Position numbers and translations under genes: made by a program
Notes under the pieces: generated by a model
Database searches by the model: none
What the model was told of the DNA's origin: nothing
The model's input: only the letters and a program-made list of their open reading frames with translations
Part shown: piece by piece, positions 8,104 through 17,735 of the stretch
Layout of the letters: every line of letters begins with the position of its first letter
Position numbering within the stretch: position 1 is the first letter of the stretch
DNA from: Chitinophaga nivalis
GTDB lineage: Bacteria; Bacteroidota; Bacteroidia; Chitinophagales; Chitinophagaceae
Length of the DNA: 64,000 nt
Reading direction: 5' to 3'
NCBI RefSeq assembly: GCF_025989125.1
Contig: NZ_JAPDNR010000001.1
Coordinates: 620,001 to 684,000, forward strand

Positions 8104-9912
8104 TTAAGCTTCCGCTTTCATGCTTTTTGCTTGTTTCTTACGCTCTTCTTCATCCAGGATGGTTTTACGCATACGGATGTAGTTAGGGGTAACTTCAATA
8201 CACTCATCATGCTGGATATACTCCATACATTCTTCCAGTGTCATCAGGGTTTTAGGCGCAATGTTGGTAGCACCATCTGTACCACTCGCACGCATGTTGG
8301 TCAGTTTCTTACCTTCATTCGCGTTTACTACCAGGTCACCAGGTTTGTTGTTTTCACCGATGATCATACCCTTGTACACTTCTTCTCCCGGATCAACGAA
8401 GAAGAATCCTCTATCCTGCAGTTTATCCAAAGAGTAAGCAGTAGTAGAACCAGCTTCTTTTGCAATCAACACACCATTGTTACGGCCAGGAATTGGTCCT
8501 TTCCATGGTTTGTAGTCATTAAAGCGGTGCGCCATTACAGCTTCACCGGCAGTAGCAGTCAGCATTTGTGTACGCAGACCGATCAGACCACGGGAAGGAA
8601 TTTCAAATTCAAGATGCTGCATCTCTCCTTTGGTTTCCATGATCAGCATTTCACCTTTACGACGGGTAACCAGGTCAATCACCTTGCTGGCAAATTCCTG
8701 CGGAACGTCTACCACCAGGGTTTCGTACGGCTCGCATTTTTTACCATCAATTTGTTTAACGATTACCTGTGGCTGACCCACGGTTAATTCGTAACCTTCA
8801 CGACGCATGGTTTCAATCAATACACCTAAGTGCAGGATACCACGGCCATACACCATAAAGCTATCTGCGTTCTCAGAGTCCAGTACACGTAAAGCCAGGT
8901 TCTTTTCTGTTTCTTTTACCAGACGATCACGCAGGTGGCGGGAAGTAACAAACTTACCATCCTTACCAAAGAACGGAGAGTTGTTGATACCAAACAGCAT
9001 GTTCATGGTTGGTTCATCCACACTGATTACAGGCAGTGCCTCAGGCTCTTCTGCATCAGCAATAGTATCACCAATATTAAAGTCTTCAATACCTACCACC
9101 GCACAGATGTCGCCGGCAAATACCTGGGTTACTTTTCTTTTACCTAAAGCTTCGAAGATGTACAACTCGCGCACTTTCTGCTTTTTGTTGGTACCATCTG
9201 CCTGCATCAGGGTAATCCACTGACCTTCTTCGATAGAAGCGCGGGCTACTTTACCTACTGCGATACGACCCAGGAAAGAAGAATAATCCAGGGAAGTGAT
9301 CTGCATCTGTAAATTACCTTCCGGAGTTTTAGGTTCTGGTACGAATTCCAGGATACCATCCATCAGCGGAGTAATATCTTCACATTGTGTTAATGAATTG
9401 TTGAACCAGCCGTTTTTACCGGAACCGTAGAAGGTCGGGAAGTTCAGCTGCTCTTCTGTAGCATCCAGGTTAAAGAACAATTCAAAAACCGCGTCATGCA
9501 CTTCATCAGGACGGCAGTTCGCCTTGTCTACCTTATTGATAACAACAATTGGTTTCAGGTTCAGCTGTAATGCTTTCTGCAACACAAAACGGGTCTGCGG
9601 CATTGGCCCTTCAAAAGCATCCACCAACAGAATTACCCCATCCGCCATTTTCAACACCCTCTCAACCTCACCACCAAAGTCGGCGTGGCCTGGAGTATCA
9701 ATAACGTTGATTTTGGTTCCCTTGTACTCAACAGAGGCGTTCTTACTGAAAATGGTGATACCACGCTCTCTTTCAAGGTCGTTACTATCCATGATCAGTT
9801 CTCCTGATTCCTGGTTAGCCCGGAACACATTAGTCTGATGAAGGATTTTGTCCACCAGGGTAGTTTTACCATGGTCTACGTGTGCAATAATTGCGATATT
9901 ACGAATGTTCAT
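8104..9912 (-). CDS. typA: Ribosome-associated translational GTPase TypA/BipA
   Basis: A 602-residue translation-factor GTPase involved in 50S assembly and stress adaptation. It begins MNIRNIAIIAHVDHGKTTLVDKIL, giving the P-loop AHVDHGKTT at 9-17. The switch I region RERGITIFSKNASVEY, the DTPGHADFGGEVERV motif and NKVD follow. EF-Tu domain 2, two EF-G-like domains and the TypA C-terminal domain (IPGRNNGVLIAKEAGSTTAYSLDKLQDRG) complete the normal length. The Lys-rich tail (EEERKKQAKSMKAEA) is usual in Bacteroidota. It has its own promoter box (9977-9984) and terminator and appears monocistronic. Confidence 0.97.
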   Translation of the reverse strand: MNIRNIAIIAHVDHGKTTLVDKILHQTNVFRANQESGELIMDSNDLERERGITIFSKNASVEYKGTKINVIDTPGHADFGGEVERVLKMADGVILLVDAFEGPMPQTRFVLQKALQLNLKPIVVINKVDKANCRPDEVHDAVFELFFNLDATEEQLNFPTFYGSGKNGWFNNSLTQCEDITPLMDGILEFVPEPKTPEGNLQMQITSLDYSSFLGRIAVGKVARASIEEGQWITLMQADGTNKKQKVRELYIFEALGKRKVTQVFAGDICAVVGIEDFNIGDTIADAEEPEALPVISVDEPTMNMLFGINNSPFFGKDGKFVTSRHLRDRLVKETEKNLALRVLDSENADSFMVYGRGILHLGVLIETMRREGYELTVGQPQVIVKQIDGKKCEPYETLVVDVPQEFASKVIDLVTRRKGEMLIMETKGEMQHLEFEIPSRGLIGLRTQMLTATAGEAVMAHRFNDYKPWKGPIPGRNNGVLIAKEAGSTTAYSLDKLQDRGFFFVDPGEEVYKGMIIGENNKPGDLVVNANEGKKLTNMRASGTDGATNIAPKTLMTLEECMEYIQHDECIEVTPNYIRMRKTILDEEERKKQAKSMKAEA

Positions 9913-9976
9913 ATACTTATGTCTTTAGCTATCAGCCATTAACTAAATTTACGCTAATAGCCACAAAAAGAAGGCG

Positions 9977-9984
9977 CAAAGGTA
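9977..9984 (-). promoter_or_regulatory. Candidate -7 box (TACCTTTG) of typA
   Basis: Minus-strand TACCTTTG, an exact TAnnTTTG match. The predicted leader is about 60 nt. Confidence 0.6.
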
Positions 9985-10275
9985 CGAAAACATAGCGAGA
10001 ATGCAGGAAACAGGCTTTAAATAAATGTAATCATTTGGTCTGTTTGGGGAACCAGCTACTAATAGCCTGATTATCATATTCTTACATTCAAGCACAACCA
10101 GTCACATGCTCCTAAAGGTATTACAGTATTGCTTTTCAGCGGAAATAGTCATTTTTCCGACTCCGAAACGATACGCAATGCTTCGCTCCCTTCTTCACTG
10201 CAGCAGGATGATATCACAGCAAATTATGACCCAGGATATACACCTGCTGCCATAGCGTCTGTCGTATGGCAATCC
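9985..10275. other. Intergenic region between typA and the patatin-like gene
   Basis: No ORF or RNA was recognised. A 9-bp hairpin with one bulge (TGCCATA/TATGGCA, 10248-10271) lies just past the stop of the patatin-like gene and may end its transcript, although no T-run follows on that strand. Confidence 0.4.
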
Positions 10276-12510
10276 TTATTGCTCCGATAACAGTTTTACA
10301 ACATAGTCGAGGGCACTTTGGTTGGCTGGATTATCCAATGCATGGGCAATATCCAGCTTCTCCCGCGAGGTAAGATGCCACGACAATGCCGCCGCCTTGT
10401 TCTCCTGCTGCGGTACATACTGGAAGATAATCCTGTGAAACTTATCGGGGAAATAGCCTTCCATATAGTTCAGCAAATCATCCTGGTCGAAATCCTGCAT
10501 CGCACTCCAGTGCTGCTGCATGGTAAACAACGGTTCAAATAAAAGATCGCTCAGGTCCTTTGTTTTTTTAATCGGGGAAATATCATTCTTACGGGTATCC
10601 CTGATTTGTATATATATCACCCCGCTAGTATTTTCATTAATCCATTGCCGGAAGGTATACAGGTAACGCAACGTGGTTTGCTGACCGAAGTTATCGCGGA
10701 TACCGGCATCCATTACATCCACAATAGGATTACTCGGCAAAAAGGTATTGGGCAGTACATACGGAAAGGTGGCACACATCCGGATCGCACTGGTTACCCG
10801 CAGGTCCATGGCATCCTGCCGGGCGAAGTAGCTCCCAAAGTCAACGCCGTCTATATCCCGTATCTGCCGGGTAGGATACAGGTACTGCGGACTGCACAGA
10901 TAACTGATAGGCTGCGGTGAAATCATCAGACGCCGCCCATCTGCATTAATGGTGGCATTCCAGATCAGCATCGGAATAATAGCCTGCTGCTCCGGCTCCC
11001 GGTAATCTTTTATCGGTTTATTCAGCACACTGTCTGTATGTTCATTCAACTGCATTTCGAAAGCATATCCCCGGTCTTTTGCATAACGGTTTTTACCCAT
11101 ACTGAAACTTCTCCAGGGAGTAATAAAGTCGTTCACTGCCATCGCACTAAATACGGAGTTGAGTAAGTCCCGGGATATCCTTTCTGCATAAATACTATCT
11201 CCCAGAAATATAGACTTTCCGATCTGTTGCCGGTAATACAGTTCCCGGAAATAGCTGGCCCCCATCATACCACCCGAAGCGCCGGTCATCAACACGGTAT
11301 GTTGCATCAGGCTCCCTTTCAGCAGGCGGTCCAGCCGTTGCAGTACATTTACCGTCCAGGTGGCCGACCGGCTCCCGCCACCACTGAAATTCATCACTAC
11401 CAGCGGCGGCTTTTTACCTGCAGGAAATTTAGCCCGCCAGGTATCCAGTATTTGCAGGGTATGCTGTACATCTTCCTCATATTTTTCTTTGGTGAAGAAT
11501 TGCTGCAAGGCTCCCACACTATATTCCCTTCTTTCCTTTTTTTGCCGGTAATTAAGCCCGTATGCCTTATTCCGGTTATCCACCCAGTTGTGCTCCACCA
11601 TCCAGTTTAAACCGAATAAAAGGACCAGCAATACCGGTATAGACCAGGTTTGCAACATATAGGAATAAGCACCCGCCACCCCTATCAGAAAAGCGAAGAA
11701 AATCAACACACTGGCGCCGGCAGGTATCCGGAACACGTCATAATCCATCATATAGGCCAGGATGACCAGAAAAATCAGCGCACAGCCTACCGTAATCATG
11801 GCGGCAAAGTGGTGTTGTTTCAGAATGCTGTCCAGGTAATGTTTATTGTAATGGTCTACATTACGGGCCCTTCTGATACGCCATGGGGTAGACAGATAAT
11901 TATGTACCGGCAATGCATTTTCATCCGGCTCCTGGGTAGGTTTCATGATCATCCGCAGGAAATTGCGCGGATTACCGAAACGTTTTTCCAATCGCCTGCC
12001 GATATTTTTATCTGCATTGAAGAAATAGAAAAAACAAAAAAAGATGATAAACAATAACCCACATATATACCCTTCTCCCAGCAACATAATCTCAGGAATG
12101 GAGTTCAGCTGTTGGTAACGCTGATACTCCCACCCATGATAAAGTATACTGATGGCAAATAACAGCGGAATGATAGAGTTATTCAGGCAATACTTGAAAA
12201 AAGGCTGGGAAGTGGTAGCCAGAAACTTAAACCGGCCGGTGTGCAGAATAAACGTTGTGATTTGCCAGCTCATAATAAACATCCCTGTCGCCAGTCCCAG
12301 GATCGTGGTACTGTAAAAGTTTACTTTGCCCAGGTATTCAGGCGCCAGATATAAGGCGTCTCCTCCGAATACTTTAGCAAAACCGCCATTGATGGTGCTA
12401 AAAAGAATCACCCAGAAAATAAGCAGGACCTGATATTTCCGGAAGTGCAACAGCAGCAGCTGTATAGGGAAAGAATAGTAAATTTTTACAAGCAATAATT
12501 TCACCTTCAT
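10276..12510 (-). CDS. Membrane-anchored patatin-like phospholipase
   Basis: A predicted lipid acyl hydrolase attached to a large membrane domain. The N-terminal half has about seven to nine hydrophobic helices. The C-terminal half has patatin motifs: FSGGGSRSATW (oxyanion loop), GASGGMMGA (the GxSxG nucleophile elbow) and DAGIRDNFG (the D-G/A-G dyad Asp). The frame is open up to 12570, but that start would sit only 8 bp from the upstream terminator. A near-consensus TATGTTTA box at 12528-12535 supports the ATG at 12510 (MKVKLLLVKIYYSFP, 744 residues). Substrate unknown. Confidence 0.85.
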   Translation of the reverse strand: MKVKLLLVKIYYSFPIQLLLLHFRKYQVLLIFWVILFSTINGGFAKVFGGDALYLAPEYLGKVNFYSTTILGLATGMFIMSWQITTFILHTGRFKFLATTSQPFFKYCLNNSIIPLLFAISILYHGWEYQRYQQLNSIPEIMLLGEGYICGLLFIIFFCFFYFFNADKNIGRRLEKRFGNPRNFLRMIMKPTQEPDENALPVHNYLSTPWRIRRARNVDHYNKHYLDSILKQHHFAAMITVGCALIFLVILAYMMDYDVFRIPAGASVLIFFAFLIGVAGAYSYMLQTWSIPVLLVLLFGLNWMVEHNWVDNRNKAYGLNYRQKKERREYSVGALQQFFTKEKYEEDVQHTLQILDTWRAKFPAGKKPPLVVMNFSGGGSRSATWTVNVLQRLDRLLKGSLMQHTVLMTGASGGMMGASYFRELYYRQQIGKSIFLGDSIYAERISRDLLNSVFSAMAVNDFITPWRSFSMGKNRYAKDRGYAFEMQLNEHTDSVLNKPIKDYREPEQQAIIPMLIWNATINADGRRLMISPQPISYLCSPQYLYPTRQIRDIDGVDFGSYFARQDAMDLRVTSAIRMCATFPYVLPNTFLPSNPIVDVMDAGIRDNFGQQTTLRYLYTFRQWINENTSGVIYIQIRDTRKNDISPIKKTKDLSDLLFEPLFTMQQHWSAMQDFDQDDLLNYMEGYFPDKFHRIIFQYVPQQENKAAALSWHLTSREKLDIAHALDNPANQSALDYVVKLLSEQ

Positions 12511-12577
12511 CAGCCGATTATTACCAATAAACATACGATAATAATTACGAATTGTGCAGGATGACCGCAAGAAAGCT

Positions 12578-12640
12578 AAAAAGAAAAGCGACGATCGCGG
12601 CGGATATTATCCATTCGCTGTGATCGTCGCTTTTCTTTTT
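12578..12640 (-). terminator. Intrinsic terminator of ctaA
   Basis: Perfect 19-bp inverted repeat (arms 12578-12596 and 12622-12640) that includes AAAAGCGACGATC. On the minus strand it ends in a T-rich run. It lies between the ctaA stop and the patatin-like gene. Confidence 0.85.
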
Positions 12641-12657
12641 TATATATTGGAAAAATC

Positions 12658-13731
12658 CTAATAATCTGTCGGCCTGTTTTGCACAGCAGCCACATCTCCC
12701 CTGCTCAGGTACAAAGTCCACACAAGTGACAACAGAAGCAACATGCCTACACACTGATGCAGGATGCCATAAATAAGCGGAATTTTTGTCTGGCTGTTCA
12801 ATAACGTCAATACACCCAGCAATACCTGCAATAATACCAGCAGCAACGGTAAATAACGGATACTATGTAATTGGCTGTTGGCCGGAGTTTTGGCAGATTT
12901 CCACCACCAAACGGCTACCAATACGGTAATCAGGTAGGCCAGCCCGCGATGTATAAACTGGATCGTAATCGGATTATGTACAATATCTGCCGCAAAACCA
13001 CCCTGAGCGAACATCCCTCCAGGTACCCAGGCTCCATTGATATCAGGCCAGGTATTGGCTATCAGGGCGGCATGTAAACCAGCCATGAACGCACCATATA
13101 CCAACTGTACGGTCACCAGTACCAGCAACCAGATATTGAGCCGGCGTAAAACCGGTACGGACAATATTTCTACGGGGCGCACACTCAGCTTGAAAGCAAA
13201 CCAAAGCACATAACATAACAGCACCAGGGCTGAAATAAAATGCACCGCCAGGCGGATATGGCTTACATACAGATTTTCCTCATTCAGGCCGCTCTTCACC
13301 ATAATCCAACCAATAGCTCCCTGCAAACCACCCAGCAAAAACAGGATAATCATAGGATTAACCATGCTCTTATTGAGCCTTTTCGTGGCCACGAAAAAGA
13401 TAAATGGTATAATAAATACCAATCCCATTAAACGGGCCCAGTCGCGGTGCAGCCATTCCCAGAAAAAAATGAATTTAAAATCCGATAAGGTAAAGTGGCT
13501 ATTTACATATTTATACTGTGCTATCTGCTTATAGCCTTCAAATGCTTTTTCCCACGCCTGCTCATTCATAGGCGGGAAGGCCCCCAATAGCGGTTGCCAT
13601 TCTGTAATGGATAAGCCAGACCCGGTTAACCGGGTAATTCCTCCCAATAATACCTGTACGATCAACATGCCCACGCCAATGTATAACCAGATGGCTACGG
13701 GGCGGTTATCTTTAAATGTAACTGCTTCCAT
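12658..13731 (-). CDS. ctaA: Heme A synthase (COX15/CtaA)
   Basis: Oxidises the heme O methyl group to give heme A for aa3-type cytochrome oxidase, within the inner membrane. The 357-residue protein has eight predicted transmembrane helices. It carries the family sequence GGITRLTGSGLSITEWQPLLGAFPP after helix 1. Likely heme-ligand histidines occur in EWLHRDWARLMG, AVHFISALVLL, FIHRGLAYL and LHQCVGMLL. No ctaB or cytochrome oxidase gene is adjacent. Two 12-bp palindromes lie at the promoter (see those entries). Confidence 0.94.
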   Translation of the reverse strand: MEAVTFKDNRPVAIWLYIGVGMLIVQVLLGGITRLTGSGLSITEWQPLLGAFPPMNEQAWEKAFEGYKQIAQYKYVNSHFTLSDFKFIFFWEWLHRDWARLMGLVFIIPFIFFVATKRLNKSMVNPMIILFLLGGLQGAIGWIMVKSGLNEENLYVSHIRLAVHFISALVLLCYVLWFAFKLSVRPVEILSVPVLRRLNIWLLVLVTVQLVYGAFMAGLHAALIANTWPDINGAWVPGGMFAQGGFAADIVHNPITIQFIHRGLAYLITVLVAVWWWKSAKTPANSQLHSIRYLPLLLVLLQVLLGVLTLLNSQTKIPLIYGILHQCVGMLLLLSLVWTLYLSRGDVAAVQNRPTDY

Positions 13732-13742
13732 AATAAACGGTG

Positions 13743-13750
13743 CAAAAATA
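13743..13750 (-). promoter_or_regulatory. Candidate -7 box (TATTTTTG) of ctaA
   Basis: Exact TAnnTTTG on the minus strand, only 11 bp before the ATG, so the predicted leader is about 8 nt. Confidence 0.5.
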
Positions 13751-13761
13751 GGGAATGAATG

Positions 13762-13792
13762 CAGAATATTCTGATTCTTGTTCTCCGGAGAA
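13762..13792. promoter_or_regulatory. Two adjacent palindromes upstream of ctaA
   Basis: CAGAATATTCTG (13762-13773) and TTCTCCGGAGAA (13781-13792) are both perfect 12-bp palindromes, placed across the expected -33 region of the ctaA promoter. They may be operators for ctaA or for the divergent gene at 13932. No regulator is known. Confidence 0.4.
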
Positions 13793-13931
13793 AATTCTCA
13801 CATTATTTTAACAAAGGCGTAATATTCTGTTAATGCAGAAGCCGGAGCTTTGCATCGAAAATTTAAAGGCACCATTGTATTAGCTAATACCGCCCTGATT
13901 AAACCGTTCAACACAATAAAAAAATAGTGTC

Positions 13932-14381
13932 ATGAAACAATTACGCTTTGTTGTAGCGCCCAAAGTAGCAACGATAGTATTAGCCGCTCTCCTGTTTCCG
14001 ATTTTACATGTAGCAGCTCAGGATAAATTATTCGCTTATCATCATGCAGCAGTAAGAACGGAGAAAGTTTCCGACGATGCAGCGAAAGAGGTATTCAATG
14101 TTAAAATTATGCAGGTACAAAAGGATCAGCTTCTTTTTACCCTGTCTGTAGAAAATCCTGCCAACGAAAAACTTACCCTGTATATCAAAGATAACAACAA
14201 CAACACCCTGCACCGCGAAGCACTGCCGGTAACTGCCAGATTTGAAGGCCGTTACAACCTGCAGTCACTGGAAGATGGGGATTATATCTTTGAGATCAGA
14301 AGCGGAAAAACCAAGATTGCTGAAAAAGCCATTGGTATTAAAACGCAGACACAGGTTAACAGAAACGTTTCCGTAGAGTAG
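13932..14381 (+). CDS. Small secreted beta-sandwich-like protein, unknown function
   Basis: A 149-residue protein with a signal peptide (hydrophobic about residues 12-28, likely cleavage at HVAA-QDK). The mature part alternates short beta-like strands (FNVKIMQVQKDQLLFTLSVENPANEKLTLYIKDNNNNTLHREALPV, then YNLQSLEDGDYIFEIRSGKTKIAEKAIGI). This resembles small Ig-like DUF3244-type or T9SS-tail-like domains common in Bacteroidota, though no family is certain. It is divergent from ctaA and ends at a long two-way terminator. Confidence 0.75.
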   Translation: MKQLRFVVAPKVATIVLAALLFPILHVAAQDKLFAYHHAAVRTEKVSDDAAKEVFNVKIMQVQKDQLLFTLSVENPANEKLTLYIKDNNNNTLHREALPVTARFEGRYNLQSLEDGDYIFEIRSGKTKIAEKAIGIKTQTQVNRNVSVE

Positions 14382-14401
14382 CAGTATTTACCGGATAATA
14401 A

Positions 14402-14462
14402 AAAAAGGAAACGCGAAGATAAGCTGCCGGATAACGGCTTTTTATCTTCGCGTTTCCTTTTT
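14402..14462. terminator. Long bidirectional intrinsic terminator
   Basis: Perfect 21-bp inverted repeat (14402-14422 and 14442-14462) with a further GCCG/CGGC pair in the loop, an A-run at one end and a T-run at the other. It serves the convergent genes at 13932 and 14472. Confidence 0.88.
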
Positions 14463-14471
14463 CTGTATTTG

Positions 14472-17453
14472 TCAGTTAGCAAAAGACTCATACACTACAT
14501 CCAGCATTTTTTCTCTGGTACGTAGAGCAGATAATTTCGTATTGGCGCCGCCGTTAGGATACACCCGGTTGCTCAGGAATATAAACACCAGGTTACTGGA
14601 AGGGTCCGCCCAGACACAGGTACCGGTAAAACCGGTATGGCCGAAAGCAGCTGCAGTGGCGCTTTTGGCAGGATATGCCTCTCTCCGGGCATAATTGTCT
14701 TTTTCAGGCTTGTCGAAGCCTAATCCCCGCCGGCTGATATGACTATTATAAGCCGTAAATAACTTTACTGTTTCCGGCTTCAGATATTGTACCCCGTTAA
14801 AACTACCCTGGTTTAATAACATTTGCATAATCACTCCCAGGTCGTGTGCGTTTGAAAACAAGCCGGCATGGCCCGCTACGCCGCCAAACATGGCCGCTCC
14901 CGGATCATGCACATCTCCTCTTAACAGTTGTCCGCGGAAGCTATACTCCCGTTCTGTAGGTACCAGCCTGGTAAGGTCGAAGCGCGTACGAGGTAAGAAG
15001 CCGGTAGTAGCCAGCCCCAGTGGAGTATAAAAAGCATCCTGTACGTATACGTTTAGTTTTTTCCCGGTAAGCTGTTCTACAATTTTTCCGAGAAAGATAT
15101 AATCCAGGTCACTATATACATACCCCTGATGCGGCACTATTCTGCTATCCAGTATTCGCCGCCACATGGTATCGGTGTAGGTATCGCGCATGTACATCCT
15201 GTCTGCCACCCGGATCATGTGTGTATCATCCGGTTCCGGCCGATATAGCAACGTGTCCGGATAGCTGGAAGGATACAATGTTTCTTTATAGAAAGGGATA
15301 TAGGGTACCAGTCCTGCCTGATGCAATAAAATATCCCGGATTTTAAGCGGGGCTTTGTCGGTGCCCTGTACCAGGGGAAGATAATCGCCCAGGGTAGCAT
15401 CCAGTTTCAGCTTTCCTTCATCATATAACCGCATCACGGCCAATGTGGTAGCACATATTTTCGTTACAGAAGCCAGGTCGTAAATGGCTTGCGGAGATAC
15501 CGGCTCCTCCTTATTATATTCATAATGTCCGAAACAACGGTTATACACCATCCGGCCGTTTTTCATCGCTACGATGGCACATCCCGGTGCAGCGCCCCGG
15601 TTGATCATATCATTGGCGAGTCCGTCTAACCGCAGCAGGGAAGCTTCATTCACCCCGGCTTCCTGTGCAGTGGCCGATGGTAAAGTAGTGTATTGGTTCA
15701 CTTCATAGGTAACACCGCTACCAGAAGGGAAACCCGGACAAACCGTTACCGGTAGTTTACCGGATGCACCGATTTTACCAAAAAGCAAATCTGCCGCCAC
15801 GCGTTGGGTAGTGCTATCGTCTTCATAGGCTGCTACTATATTACGGGCATCGCAGAAATACTGGAGTGCATAAGGATTTCCAAATACGACGGTGGCCGAT
15901 GGCATTTCCGTCTGCAACTGGCGGATGATCAGCCTTTCTGCCATAGATAATCCGAAATTGTTGGACGGGCGGCGGCTAAAGTCGTGTAAACTGATAATCA
16001 CCGCTTTATAATCGCGCTGAATACGGGAAACAATAGGCGCAATCTGTTCTACAGACTGCCGGGAGGTAAACAGAAAAACATCTGTACCGGGCTTGTTGGC
16101 CTTCACTGTTTCCACGAAAGTATTGGTTCCATCGGCGCCTACGGCTATTACTGCCAGTTTCTGCTGCGTCATGGCCGGAGAAAAAGGAATCAGGTTTTTA
16201 TCGTTACGTACAACGGTGATGGCTTTTTCTGCAATGCGGCGCCGCAGGGAATCTGTTTTTGCATTGATATCTTCCGTCAGGTTATTGGTATCAATGTGTT
16301 GTGGTTGCCACAGACCCAGGTCGTATTTGGCGCGCAATACTTTTTTCACGCGGCTGTCTACTTCTTCCTGGCTGATTTTCCCGTTTTTGATGGCTTTCCG
16401 GATAGCCGCCACACTGCCGGCGGAGGTAGACGGCAGGATCATCAGGTCATTGCCTGCCAGCAGCGACTGTAAAGATTCCTGTCCTTTGGTGTAGAACTTG
16501 GCAATCCCTTTCATTTCCAATGCATCCGTCACGATCAGGCCTTTATAGCCCAATTCATTTTTCAGAAGTTTGGTAACAGCATTATAGGAAATAGAAGTTG
16601 GTGTGTTGGGGCGTTTATCGATAGCCGGAATATTGAGGTGGGCAATCATAACAGATCCTACACCTGCGGCTATGGCTTCCCGGAACGGGTACAGCTCCAG
16701 TGAATCCAGTTGTTCCCGGGTTTTATTAATAGATGGGAGGTCAAAGTGAGAATCCACATTCGTATCTCCATGACCGGGGAAATGTTTGGCGCACGCCATG
16801 ATGCCGGCATCCTGCATACCCCTGATGGTAGCTACGCCCATGCGGGCTACCTGGTATTTATTTTCTCCGAAGGAGCGGTCGTTGATAACCGGGTTATTCG
16901 GATTGTTGTTGACGTCTATATCTGGTGCAAAATCGAGGTGGATACCGATGCGGCGGCACTGTTCTCCGATGATCCGGCCGGCTTCATATGCGAGGGCAGT
17001 ATCCTGTACGGCGCCGATCATCATATTCCTGGGCAGGGATATGACGCTGTCGAGGCGCATGCCCAGGCCCCATTCACCATCGATGGCCACCATCAGTGGT
17101 ACTTTGGAAATGGACTGGTAATAATTCGTCAGGTTAGCTTGTCTTACGGGGCCGCCCTGGAAGAAGATCACGCCCCCTACCTTGTTCTGCCGGATATCCT
17201 GCACAACGGCATTGATGTGATCCTGTCCGAGATTGGAATGCGCCCTGATCAGAATCAACTGGGCAATACGTTCATCGGGTGTAAGCGATTGGAAAACGCT
17301 GTCGGCCCATTGCGCCGCCTTGTCTTGTTGGGGCGTTGAACGCTCCGTAACCTTTTTTTGCTTTTTTTTGTTGATACTACCGGGAGGCGAAGAAAAGGCG
17401 CTCCCTGTAATCATTAAGCCTGTTAGTCCTGCAACCAGTAATTGTTTCCTCAT
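14472..17453 (-). CDS. Fused GH3 beta-N-acetylglucosaminidase-like and serine beta-lactamase-like protein
   Basis: A 993-residue exported two-enzyme fusion, probably acting on peptidoglycan fragments. After a signal peptide (about residues 1-21) comes a GH3 domain (45-385) with the NagZ-type KHFPGHGDTNVDSH motif (223-236, His/Asp dyad) and IVTD with nucleophile D310. A GH3 C-terminal alpha/beta sandwich spans about 400-590. The last part (605-990) is a class C beta-lactamase/esterase fold with SVTK (S662, K665), YSD (780-782) and HTG (939-941). Such fusions are known in Bacteroidota. The upstream region to adk (17454-17735) shows no other gene. Confidence 0.92.
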   Translation of the reverse strand: MRKQLLVAGLTGLMITGSAFSSPPGSINKKKQKKVTERSTPQQDKAAQWADSVFQSLTPDERIAQLILIRAHSNLGQDHINAVVQDIRQNKVGGVIFFQGGPVRQANLTNYYQSISKVPLMVAIDGEWGLGMRLDSVISLPRNMMIGAVQDTALAYEAGRIIGEQCRRIGIHLDFAPDIDVNNNPNNPVINDRSFGENKYQVARMGVATIRGMQDAGIMACAKHFPGHGDTNVDSHFDLPSINKTREQLDSLELYPFREAIAAGVGSVMIAHLNIPAIDKRPNTPTSISYNAVTKLLKNELGYKGLIVTDALEMKGIAKFYTKGQESLQSLLAGNDLMILPSTSAGSVAAIRKAIKNGKISQEEVDSRVKKVLRAKYDLGLWQPQHIDTNNLTEDINAKTDSLRRRIAEKAITVVRNDKNLIPFSPAMTQQKLAVIAVGADGTNTFVETVKANKPGTDVFLFTSRQSVEQIAPIVSRIQRDYKAVIISLHDFSRRPSNNFGLSMAERLIIRQLQTEMPSATVVFGNPYALQYFCDARNIVAAYEDDSTTQRVAADLLFGKIGASGKLPVTVCPGFPSGSGVTYEVNQYTTLPSATAQEAGVNEASLLRLDGLANDMINRGAAPGCAIVAMKNGRMVYNRCFGHYEYNKEEPVSPQAIYDLASVTKICATTLAVMRLYDEGKLKLDATLGDYLPLVQGTDKAPLKIRDILLHQAGLVPYIPFYKETLYPSSYPDTLLYRPEPDDTHMIRVADRMYMRDTYTDTMWRRILDSRIVPHQGYVYSDLDYIFLGKIVEQLTGKKLNVYVQDAFYTPLGLATTGFLPRTRFDLTRLVPTEREYSFRGQLLRGDVHDPGAAMFGGVAGHAGLFSNAHDLGVIMQMLLNQGSFNGVQYLKPETVKLFTAYNSHISRRGLGFDKPEKDNYARREAYPAKSATAAAFGHTGFTGTCVWADPSSNLVFIFLSNRVYPNGGANTKLSALRTREKMLDVVYESFAN

Positions 17454-17693
17454 ATCATAAACTTACAAATAATCGCGCAGTAATCCAGGTGCCTGACGTT
17501 GAATATCAACTAATTATTAATATTAATTATATGATTTTGTCAGATAGAAAGTATTTCATTAAATTAGAAATAGATTTTGAAGATATTTTATCGATTAACT
17601 CCAAATATTAAAATATGTTTACTATTTTGTCGAAATCTTTAGGATTGGTTTAATCATTTGTAATTTTAATTACCAATACATTCATCAGTTTCT

Positions 17694-17701
17694 TATATTT
17701 G
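17694..17701 (+). promoter_or_regulatory. Candidate -7 box (TATATTTG) of adk
   Basis: Exact TAnnTTTG, 34 bp before the adk ATG, in a strongly AT-rich upstream region. Confidence 0.6.
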
Positions 17702-17735
17702 CAAACTTGCGAGTAAAGTAGATTTAATTAAAACA

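Noticed and set aside
12511..12570. Upstream start for the patatin-like gene
   Set aside because: It would place the start 8 bp from the ctaA terminator and upstream of the probable promoter box at 12528-12535.
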